Made by a program: the position numbers and the translations under genes
Shown here: piece by piece, positions 35,054-44,523 of the stretch
How positions within the stretch are numbered: position 1 is the stretch's first letter
How the letters are laid out: each line of letters begins with the position of its first letter
The notes under the pieces: model-generated
Told to the model about the DNA's origin: nothing
What the model saw: only the letters and a program-made list of their open reading frames with translations
The model's database searches: none
From: Hemerocallis citrina
Lineage: Eukaryota; Streptophyta; Magnoliopsida; Asparagales; Asphodelaceae
Length of the DNA: 64,000 nucleotides
Direction of reading: 5' to 3'
Assembly: GCA_017893485.1 (NCBI GenBank)
Contig: CM030360.1
Span: forward strand, 18,771,971-18,835,970

Positions 35054-37239
35054 TCAAGGATCAGGTGTGAAGAAGTTAGTGGGTCTTCGTTGCCGTCTAC
35101 CACGTTGTGGAGTTGCCTGTGTTAGACTGGACAACGGGATGTTCTCCTCTTCTTGAATCTCACCCCCAGCTTGTTGTTGTATACCCTCCCCTTCAATCTC
35201 AGCCCCTGCTTGTTCTTCGTGTTCTGAATCGCTTTGAGGTTGAGATGGGGGCCTTCGAACAACCCTCTTTCGTCGGACACCAGAATGGCCGCTCGTTCGA
35301 TGTGTGGGAGTCCTTAGTGTTGCATCTAACGTTGCTCCCTCGCCCACAAGATCAGCTTGTGCACGACAACAAGATAACATCTCCCGTATGGTTACCTTCA
35401 TCTGGTCGGCGGCATTGCTATTCAACATAGTTGCACATTTCTTTGCAATGGCCTAAGTCTGGCTCAACTGAGAATCATGAAAAGTTGAAAGATTATGGTA
35501 CTTACATATACACATACATATATAAAAAGAAATTTATATATAAACTTTAAAAATTGAAAACGAAACTTTAAAACTTACAAAGCCACGAACAGTGGATTCC
35601 TTTGGTTGGTACATCGGCAACTTCATGGAATGTTGATCTGCTGGTTCGGTCCCTGGTCGCCGGATCGGGACTACGACTCCAGTAGGAGTCTGCAACGTTG
35701 GAGAAATATACCATCTAGTGACTCTCTCGTACCAAGCCATGTACACCCCATGCAACGAGAGGTCAAACGGTGGAATGCCATCGATGATTTCTTGGAAACG
35801 GTGAACATTCCATCTCTGAACGTACACAGAGAAGCAAGTGGCCCAATTGTATCCGGGTGTACGGTCCATTACTGTAATGTTGTGCATCTCGGCATTGAAT
35901 GGCTCGGCAACTGGAATCCCTTGGTGAAGACCAAACTAATGAAACACTTTATCAGGGTAGAAGAACTCGACAACCCCAAAGTTGATTAACGGTGCTTTCG
36001 TGAGCCACAAATTGTGTCTGTACGTGCAGTCGAACCAGTCGCTCCTTCGTGTAAGGAATCCACACAACACAGTCAGCTGCCAACCTATCCAACTCATCGC
36101 GGTAGTATGTTAAGCACCTATTGGGGTTGGTTGTCCATGTTAGTTTGCCTATCCAGTAAACACCGATAGGAGGTAGCATATCCACGTCATCGGGAAGAAC
36201 TGTCCAGTGCGGAGATTGGATCCGTACTACGGGCCGACCGACGTGAATTTGCTCCCAACTCCAAATCTGAAGTAAAATCATAGGCCCATTCATCTGGTTT
36301 GAACCTATACTGCACAAACATAAACTCCGGTACAGTGACGAAAGCACGGCACTACCCCAACTGTAACGGCGGAGGTTACCTAGGTCGGCGATCAATGGCA
36401 AGAACATCAATGACATGCTATTTCCTGTCGAATTCGGAAACAATACGATGCCGAAAAATGTGAGAATGTAGGCCCTATAATAGCACTCCACCTCCGCCGC
36501 ACTAGAACCTTCATTCACTTTATTCTTAAATGTGTCCTTCAGCCACTTCAAACGGATAAATTTACCATTAACCGCACCGGCTTCAACTTCGACCCCTAAG
36601 TACTCCTCGACTATGTAAACCGGGTCGAAGTCCATTGATCCTGTGACTGCCTCTCCATCGATTGGAAGCCCGGTAAGTATGGCAACATCCTGCAAAGTGA
36701 CTGTCATCTCCCCAACTGGCAGGTGAAAGGAGTGTGTCTCGGACCTCCATATTTCAAGAAGTGCTTCCAAAAGAGGACGATCGCACTTAATGGATGTCAT
36801 CCTAGCAATACCGTAGAACCCGCAATCTCTTAGTATCTTGTGTATACGTGGGTGCACAGGTAGCGGATGACCAGTCCTAAAGCGGCACTTCGTAGCCTCA
36901 CCGTTCCAAATATTCTGTGATCGATGCAACAGCTGAAGAGTGAGGAGTGAAGGGTCGAGGGGTCCTGGGCCTCCAGAAGGGATATACAATGACGAAGGGA
37001 CTGAAGAAGAAGTGTCTGCCTCATTTGGATTGACTTCAACCTACATAACAATAACATTTACATCAATTGACCGAAATGTCATATAATTCTATTAGAATCA
37101 ACAATTAATTACTTACATTAGTACCCTCGGTATGAGCACGACCACGACCACTACCACGTCCACCGCGAGTACGTGGTCCATTGCCACGTGGAGGTCTACT
37201 ACTTTCTCCTTCCTCCATGTTCCCCATTGTGCTTGCCAT
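35054..37239 (-). pseudogene. Plant mobile domain gene of MULE B, damaged
   Basis: Three exons on the minus strand. Exon 1 is 37117-37239 (41 codons, MASTMGNMEEG, Gly/Arg-rich). Exon 2 is about 35579-37040 (starts VEVNPNEAD). Exon 3 is 35054-35467. Splice sites match those of the PMD gene in A. The PMD core is more complete than in A: HPRIHKILRDCGFYGI, LTGLPIDGEAVTGS, YSWGSAVLSSLYRSL, then the DDVDMLPPIGVYWIG block that A has lost. Lesions include a frameshift near 36035 (just before the RHNLWLTKAPL segment), a TAG near 35938, and a TAG at 35453-35455 where A has TGG. The tail ends GRRQRRPTNFFTPDP, as in A. A nuclear role is inferred from family membership only. Confidence 0.88.
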
Positions 37240-37973
37240 TTACAATAAAATTCAAATCCTACAACTTCAAAAAAATTTTAATTAACTACACATAACCTAG
37301 ATATAAAAACAACAATCTCGAAACATCATTACAACCACAACATCTCAACAACAAAAACAACAAAAATCTAGAAACATCTCCACAACCACAACATCTCAAC
37401 AACAAAAAGAACAAAAATCTAGAAACATCTCCACAACCACAACATCTCAACAACAAAAACAACAACATTCTCGAAATATCTCCATAACAACAATTTCTAT
37501 ATAACAATGCGGTTTGCTACTTATTAGTTATTTTCATTCTCTAATTAAACCTAAAAATAACATCAATGGCTACTATACATTGTCAACAATAACTCAACTT
37601 CAACTCAGCACCTTCACAATAGCCCAAATTAACACAAAAATTGCTTATCAAAAGCTTCAAAAATATACCTTTCGAGTAGGAGATTCCAAAGCGAGATAGT
37701 GACAATGTAGAGTACTTCTAGATCCTTCAACCAAGATCTTCCCCCAACGAAGACGAAATTAAACGAGAGATAAGAAATTGGGATTTCGGGATTTAGGGTT
37801 TAAAGAAATAATCAAATTTGGGGGAAAATGATGGGGGAAATCGAAAATCGATGGGAGAATAATCGGTTTTGGGGAGTGTACCAATCGATTTAAGGGAAAA
37901 TCGGTTTTGGGGCGATGGGTTTCGTTGAGGAATAGAGAGAGGAAGAAAAAAAATAGAGATGAAAATTAAAGTC
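37240..37973 (-). other. 5' region of MULE B PMD gene with minisatellite
   Basis: A non-coding region upstream of the PMD start. It contains about three to four tandem copies of a ~60-base unit (37312-37490) including TCTAGAAACATCTCCACAAC, then AT-rich sequence up to the right TIR. Confidence 0.65.
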
Positions 37974-38223
37974 GAGAAGAAGAAGAAAGGAGATCTGCGC
38001 AATTAAAACCCCAAAGTTAGTCTAGTATAAACTAACGCGGTCTTTCAAAGACCGAGTTTTGCTCTTCAATTTTTCGAAGTGCAAGACTCGGTCTTTGAAA
38101 GACCGTGCTAATTTATACTAGACTCGGTCTTTCAAAGACCGAGTAGGGTACTTTGGGTATATAAAAAAAATAGGGCGTTTTGGGAAAAACTTTTAAAAAA
38201 TGGATCATTTTGGGAAAAATTCC
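37974..38223 (+). repeat. Right TIR of MULE B with foldback array
   Basis: Inverted partner of 30837-31097. The array at 38036-38148 repeats the CTCGGTCTTT palindrome around a CTTCAATTTTTCGAAG centre. It ends GGGAAAAATTCC at 38223 followed by TSD aaatgacac. Confidence 0.9.
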
Positions 38224-38232
38224 AAATGACAC

Positions 38233-38780
38233 CACCATTATTTAGGAAGTTGTACAAAGACTTGACTGTGAACAGACCAGAAGAATTCCACCTACATTTT
38301 ACTCAATCCTTATCCTTCTAAGCATAATAATCAAAAAGAATGAAAAGGGTAATGTGATAACACAATAATGAGCCTAAGAGATGTAGTGAACTCAAGATCC
38401 CACATTTTATGATTGTGCTCAATATGAAAAAGAGTAACAACAGAAGCTGATGGATTAGAAGCAAGCTCATGCAGGTCAGGAGAAGAAATAGCAAGAGTGT
38501 TGTCTCCTATCAAAAAGTCTGTCCAAAATCTAACGGATTAACAAGAGTTAGTCTACCTGCTCTAGATGATTAAACTTAGACTAATATCTTGTTTGTGCAT
38601 TCATTACCAGCTAGCGCTCCAGAGTCTTAGTAGAGAGATGAGAGCTAAAATTTTTGTATTGGTTTGTTCGTTACTAAATTGTAATTCCCTACTTATTTCC
38701 TTCAAAAGAAAATCAAGGACGGTTACCTTCCAGTGTGAAAACTCAGGGAGGTTTGATGGAATTTAAGTACCTTCAAAATC
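38233..38780 (-). other. Host DNA with exon-like block, gene not recognised
   Basis: On the minus strand, about 38520-38350 encodes a well-formed stretch (VRFWTDFLIGDNTLAISS, DLHELASNPSASVV, TLFHIEHNHKMWDLEF) with composition typical of a real exon. It lies on the same strand as the exon-like blocks at 30713-30800 and 22541-22800, so a single gene or pseudogene running from right to left through the MULE insertions is plausible. I do not recognise the family. Confidence 0.35.
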
Positions 38781-38824
38781 ATTTATATTTCTGAAAGGAC
38801 ATCGACAGTCAGTGACGGAGCCAT

Positions 38825-38862
<38 letters not shown>

Positions 38863-39544
38863 TGCATCCCCAGCTTTGTAGAAAACCCCCTATATTTTAA
38901 AATTTTTATCCTCTCCCCGCCCCCTCAATATTTCTACAAAACTCCCTCTTATATTCAAAATAACATCTACCTCCCTCCAAATCTACAATTTATTACTTGT
39001 CACACTCCCACCTTTAATTTATTATTTATGAATGATTAATGCAAAATGATATCTAATATTTGTTTTTTTTTTTTTTTTCTTCCCCCCCCCCCCCCCCCTT
39101 TTTTTCTTCCCCCCCCCCCCCCCCCCCCAAAAAAAAAAACACTGTTCTTTTCTCAGCGAGTTTTTAGATAATTTCCTCTATATTCGGATCAAAGAAAAAC
39201 AAAAATTCATCAACTTGGTTTACATTATTTCAACAAGGACCAAAACTTTTTTTCCTTTGATAAATAAAAACTCTTGTTTAGTCTTGAGTCATTACAATAT
39301 GTGCACCTAGAATGTACCCAAGCGCCCAGCATGGCCAGTGTGCCTCCCCTCCACTAAGACTTGCGCATGCTTAACCTCCATGTGCACTTGGAGGGAACAA
39401 AAGCTATTCAAAGCCCACTCTCACAAAGAAAAAGAAAAGAAAAGAAAAGGTCAAAAAAAAAAAGTTAAAAAAAGAACAAAGAAATTCAGTGAATTAAAGC
39501 ATCCCTCCTCATTGTCCCTCTCCCCACCTTCCAAAATACAAAGT

Positions 39545-40420
39545 TAAGCATGCAACCCACCTTCTGAATACAAACAAATTATAAAAACCCATGAGTTGGA
39601 AAATGACCAACTTACCCTCAACTGGCGAAATGGGGTTTCAATCTCTTAAGGTTGTTTTGGTCAAAAGATGAGGGTACATATATGAATGGAAGTTCTACTT
39701 TGAGTTGTATCCTTTTGTGAGGAGGTCACATAATAATAAACCAGAGAATAAAAAGAAAAGACTCCAATGCTGTGATAAAGTAGGGATATCTCCCCTCCTT
39801 TACCACATTGCAGCATCTTTCCAATGCCCTAATATTTAGAGCTACAGACCCTTTTACTGCATGCAAAACCTTTCAAGAATTTCAAAATCATTGAAACAAT
39901 CGAATGGCCAAATAATTAATTACAAGTAGAATACGGTATATTACAAATAATTCGCATATACGTAGAAGGCTACATGAATCATTCTCCTCCATTCAATTCG
40001 GTATATTCGTAATAATACATCTCACTATGAGTAATTTTATCTGCAAAAGTTTTCATTGAGCTGTTTTTTTTCTTTTTTTCAATAGTAGAAGAGGGGTTTT
40101 GAAATATTTGTAAATCTTTTAGATAAAAAAGAATGTAAAGTGTACAAAATAAAGTGAAAAAGGCTAATGTGAAATCAAGCTCAAAGGCGCGGCCTAAAAA
40201 AAGTTTCCCCTGCTCAGAGCTACAAGGATTTAAAAATCACTCAAACAATCAGCCAAACTAACAAAAGAAACTATTTAGGGATTAGCACAGATAATGATAT
40301 GTATAGTTTCTAATCATTAAGACATTAACATAATCTTCATTAGAAAATTATAAGATGAATCTGGACACTGGAGTTTACCTTGGGAATGAGCATTGTTTTC
40401 CGTATATATTATTATTTGGA
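39545..40420 (+). repeat. Diverged direct repeat, copy 1
   Basis: Shares ordered matches with 41120-41640: the CAACCCACCTTCTGAATACA block, a GGAGGTCACATAATAAT block, an ATCATTGAAACAATCGAA block and a GGAATGAGCATTGTTTTCCG block. Copy 1 is longer, with about 350 extra bases between the second and fourth blocks. Confidence 0.55.
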
Positions 40421-41119
40421 AGATGTACAAACTTTGTCGACACCACCAAAGGAGCTGAATGCATATGCTACCTAGCATTCAAATTTACAAGAGTTGGATG
40501 AGAAAAAGCTACAAAATTAGGAAAACTAATAATACATCAGATGCTAATCTCCATAACAATAAAAATCTACAAGGATGGTATATGTATGAGGCTACAGGAG
40601 ATTGTCTACAAAATTTCTGTTGAATTTTAAAGCTGATTAACATATCTGTATCTATTGGACATTGAGATTTGCATTATACTACACTTTTTACACTACGAAT
40701 GCACCTGGAAAAAGAACAACGCCGTTTTGCAAATTTCTAGCACAAAACTATCTATCTATGAAGTAGAAACAATCAGTATTTTCTTTCTACTTGCACTTGC
40801 AAGTAAATAAATAGATATGATACCGTATCAGTTCCAAGTAAATAAACAGTGACAACAAAATGATCATCATAACAGTTCAAATTCACCATATCCCTTTACA
40901 GTAGCATGTCATTTGAAGATATATATTGATGATCACATTTCCAATAATTTAAAAGTATTAGTAATTATATGTATACTTCTCCAATTAATCCAATTTCCCC
41001 ATAGAGAAAACTAAAGAAAGAAAAGGTGAAAAGAGAATTAAATACAAGGACAAGCACATCAGTGAATCTAAGCTTTGCTCCCCCCCTTTTGTCGCTCGCT
41101 CCCCACTAAACAAGAGAGC

Positions 41120-41640
41120 AAGCAACCCACCTTCTGAATACAAACAAATTATAAAACCCTTTGGCATATCCGTTAGTCCTCGTCCAATTAAAAACTGTGC
41201 AAGGGTTAGGAAATGTCCAACAGGCCCTCAATTCAGCTTATTTGTTTTCAAACTCTCAGGGGTATATTGGTAAAAGTATGTAGGCTGAAACATTTATCTG
41301 ACAAGTGTTTGAAAGGAACTGCTACTTCATTTGAGATCCAACCTCTTTTTTGGGTAGATCACATAATAATTTAATAATTAAAAGGCACAAGGGTGTGACA
41401 GAAGGAGGGACACATGTACTGTTTTTTGAGGAATATGTCAAGGACTTCAAATTCATTGAAACAAGCAAATATCCAAATGATTAAATGTGAACTAGTTAGA
41501 GATCAGCAGAAGTGATGATCATAAAATATAAAACTCATTGCTAATCATTGTCATAAAACTTCGTTAATTAGTTGTAGGATGAGTTGAACTTAACCATAGG
41601 AATAAGCATTTGTTTCTCGATATCATTATCTGGAAACGAG
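41120..41640 (+). repeat. Diverged direct repeat, copy 2
   Basis: Counterpart of 39545-40420 in the same order and orientation. The first block (CAACCCACCTTCTGAATACA and the bases after it) is the best conserved, at 41126-41157. Confidence 0.55.
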
Positions 41641-42042
41641 CCCTCTCTACGAGGATCAGGGACTTGTATATGTAGGAGAATATTTCAGAATAAGTGTTTA
41701 CTACTTTGGGGATCATAAAGTAGACTATCCACACCACTCATCTTGAACTTAATGTCATGAGATGATTTTGTAGGAAAGTTCAAGGGGTTTGGATAACTCT
41801 AGTTCCTTCATTATGTTGCTGCAAAATGTTCCATTATTCATAAGTTTATTCAATTACAATCACTTGATGAATAAGAAGGAAACCTACATAACACTTGATA
41901 TTCTTATATACCACACATGGGATCAAGATAATGAACAGTGTGAATCGTCTATGAAGTGACCCATCAAGCGATAGTAAACATCAAGTATGAGGATCTATAA
42001 AGTGGCTTGATTAATAATAAATACTCTACATGATAATCTTTT

Positions 42043-42713
42043 TGTTGGGGTTTGTGGATCCAATACACGATAATGGGTTGAAGAAGATAGACGAGAAGGA
42101 GAGTCGAAGTGGGAGAAAGCAGGTCAAAAGTAGTTTGAGGCTACAGGCAGAGTTGTGGTCGACCGCACCCCCCAACCGCAACCTAGGCAATGTACAGTCG
42201 ACCGTCTCGCTCACTGTTTCAACCCTGTAACTTGAAGAGGCGATCGGTCAACCGCGCAGTCGACCGACCTACACTCTGTTGGACCCTGTACAGTCGAAAG
42301 AGAGAACCGGTCGACCGACTTGGTGTTGCGGTCGACCGTCCCGACGTTGTTTGATGAGCGGCTGAGATTGAAAGTTGAGAAAACCTATGTATATTGTATT
42401 GTGTACGATTTTAGGGTTAACTGGAAAGAAAATAGAGATCTACCAGCCAACATTGAGAGAGAGGGAGATAGAGAGAAACCCTACAACTTAGGGGTGAGAT
42501 TCTTGAGAGATTTGTAAACTTATTCTTCATATTTCTAGTGGAAATCGCAGGAGTACCTCTGCGCGGGGAAGTAGCCATTGTTTGGGTGAACCTCGAAAAA
42601 ATCTTGTGTGTTCTTGTGTGTTGCTTTTGGTTGTTCTTTGTTCTCTTATTTTGATTATATTGTTCTTGCATCTCATCATCGTTGTTGAATTATTCCGCAG
42701 TTAGAATTCAACA
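42043..42713 (+). repeat. 5' LTR of copia 2
   Basis: 671-bp LTR. It contains a cluster of GTCGACCG/CGGTCGAC motifs between 42157 and 42350 and an AT-rich promoter region. It is flanked by TSD ctttt and the decayed PBS. Confidence 0.92.
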
Positions 42714-42752
42714 AAGTGGTATCAAAGTTACAGGTTGGTAGTATTGATTGAG

Positions 42753-43726
42753 ATGGGCGACAAGAGTAGAGTCAATGAGTTCGATGGAACGGATTTCACA
42801 ATGTAGAAGATCCAAATGATTGTATATCTCTGACAGAAGGATTTAGATGATCCGTTGTTTGGTTTGAAGCCAGAAGGGGCTGAGGTCGATCCGGTTGCAT
42901 TGGCGGCTTGGAATAGATTGGATCAGAAAGCGTTTGGAAAAATTCAGTTGTCACTGAGCTGGAAGGCGTTATTTCACATTGAGAAGGCAAGGACCGCGAA
43001 AGAGGCAATGGAGATATCAACAGACATGTTTGAGAAGCCGAATGCAGCAAACCAGATCTTACACTTAAAGAAGTTGGTTAACTTGAAGTTGTCGGAAAGG
43101 GATTTGGTTGCTGAGCACATCAACAATTTTTGTATGGTTTACAATTAGATGGAATCGTCGGGTTTAAAGTTTGGGGAAAGGGCACAATCGTTATTGTTGC
43201 TATCCAGTCTTCCTGATAGTTACGACACAGTAGAGTAGACTATTACAAGCACCATGACTGATACGACAGTTCTAAAGGATGTTATAAGCAGCAATATGAA
43301 TGAGAATGCAAGGAGAAAAAGACATGGAGAGACTTCAGTGTCATATCCTAGCAATACTGTGCTGTCAGTTGATAACCGTGGCAGAAGTAACAACAGAGAA
43401 AAGTCACAGAGCATGAATCACAGGTCCAAGTCAAGAATAGGACATCGCAAAGGTGAGTGTTAGTACTGCAAGAATTCAGGTCATAGGTGAGACCAATACG
43501 AGGAGTATAAGAAAGCACATGCAGGGTCACAAGTAGTCAATGTAGTAAGTATTGAATCCCGTCTAGATGAATTGTGTTTATCTGCTGCATTTAATATTAT
43601 GCAAGATAATTGGTGTATAGACTCAGATGTTTCTTATCATTGTACCCCTATGAGGGATGTTTTTGAGGATTACAGGATAGATAATTTTGGTGCAGTTTCA
43701 GTTGGTAATAGACAGATATGTCCAGT
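42753..43726 (+). pseudogene. gag: Copia 2 gag and protease start, riddled with stops
   Basis: The gag starts MGDKSRVNEFDGTDF at 42753, right after the PBS, and continues through the capsid (VNLKLSERDLVAEHI around 43079) to a zinc-knuckle remnant (YCKNSGH near 43465) and the protease WCIDSDVSYHC at 43612. About six in-frame stops are seen. Each fits TGG to TAG/TGA or CAG/CGA to TAG/TGA, all C-to-T type transitions on one strand or the other. The protease reading is then interrupted by the TRIM at 43727 and resumes at 44524. Confidence 0.85.
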
Positions 43727-44518
43727 TGTAACACCCCTGCCCCGGGCTCGAACAATTTATACAATTTATAAGACAAATTAGATATTATGTAGTACAACTG
43801 CCCACCACAGGCTGCCTCTCAAAAGGTGGTTAACCGAATTGGTGACTCTTGATCCTTGGCAATTATATTTATATAATACTATTTTACTTGAAACTATCGA
43901 TGTGGGATTTAAATTTCAGAAATACGGGGTATTACATACACCCCGCTTCAGAAATCAGCGTCCTCGCTGATGAGCACGGGGCATGCACAATCTAGTGCAG
44001 GATCTACTTTCTAGCCGATGCAGAGACCAATCCCACAAGCGTTGCCACCGGGACGGTATCCTGGAGCAGTATTCACGTCATGTCACGACACATCGTGAAG
44101 AACCTGTGAAATACTCTCCGCCGCCGCGGTACCCTGGAGCCGTATCCACGTCATGTCACGACTCATCGTGAAGAACCTGTGAAATACTCTCCGCCGCAGT
44201 ATCCACGTCATGTCACGACTCATCGTGAAGAACCTGTGAAATACTCTGGTGGCCTTCACTCGTGTTTTTCTCCTACACTCGGTGTCGAAAGTCGGCTCTG
44301 ATACCATTTGTAACACCCCTGCCCCGGGCTCGAACAATTTATACAATTTATAAGACAAATTAGATATTATGTAGTACAACTGCCCACCACAGGCTGCCTC
44401 TCAAAAGGTGGTTAACCGAATTGATGACTCTTGATCCTTGGCAATTATATTTATATAATACTATTTTACTTGAAACTATCGATGTGGGATTTAAATTTCA
44501 GAAATATGGGGTATTACA
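43727..44518 (-). mobile_element. TRIM-type miniature LTR element inside copia 2
   Basis: A 792-bp element with two 210-bp terminal direct repeats (43727-43936 and 44309-44518) differing at only two positions seen by eye, flanked by TSD ccagt (43722-43726 and 44519-44523). The PBS sequence TGGTATCAGAG is found on the minus strand at 44296-44306, next to the right LTR, so the element is minus-oriented; a purine tract (GAAGCGGGGTGTA) abuts the left LTR. The 372-bp interior has no coding capacity. It holds a ~55-base unit (ACGTCATGTCACGACTCATC...) repeated three times. This fits the TRIM class, mobilised in trans. Confidence 0.92.
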
Positions 44519-44523
44519 CCAGT

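Larger units (their letters stand above)
30837..38223 (+). mobile_element. Composite Mutator-like element B (transposase + PMD gene)
   Basis: A 7387-bp MULE with 9-bp target duplication aaatgacac (30828-30836 and 38224-38232). The outer tips are almost the same as in MULE A (GAATTTTTTCCCAAAATGAC), and the gene plan is the same: transposase (+) and PMD gene (-) converge on a central palindrome array. The palindrome is different, with half-site CTCGGTCTTT. TIRs are roughly 250-260 bp (30837-31097 and 37974-38223). Element B is inserted only 130 bases from A in the same host segment. Both genes are broken, at sites mostly different from those in A. Confidence 0.93.
38781..42037. other. Intergenic region with homopolymers and a duplicated segment
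   Basis: No protein gene is supported. Notable content is a run of 35 G at 38827-38861, two C runs of roughly 20 at 39085-39128 next to T and A runs, and a GA-rich AAAAGAAAAG stretch near 39425. A diverged direct duplication links 39545-40420 with 41120-41640. These could be old promoter-region duplications or repeats. Confidence 0.5.
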
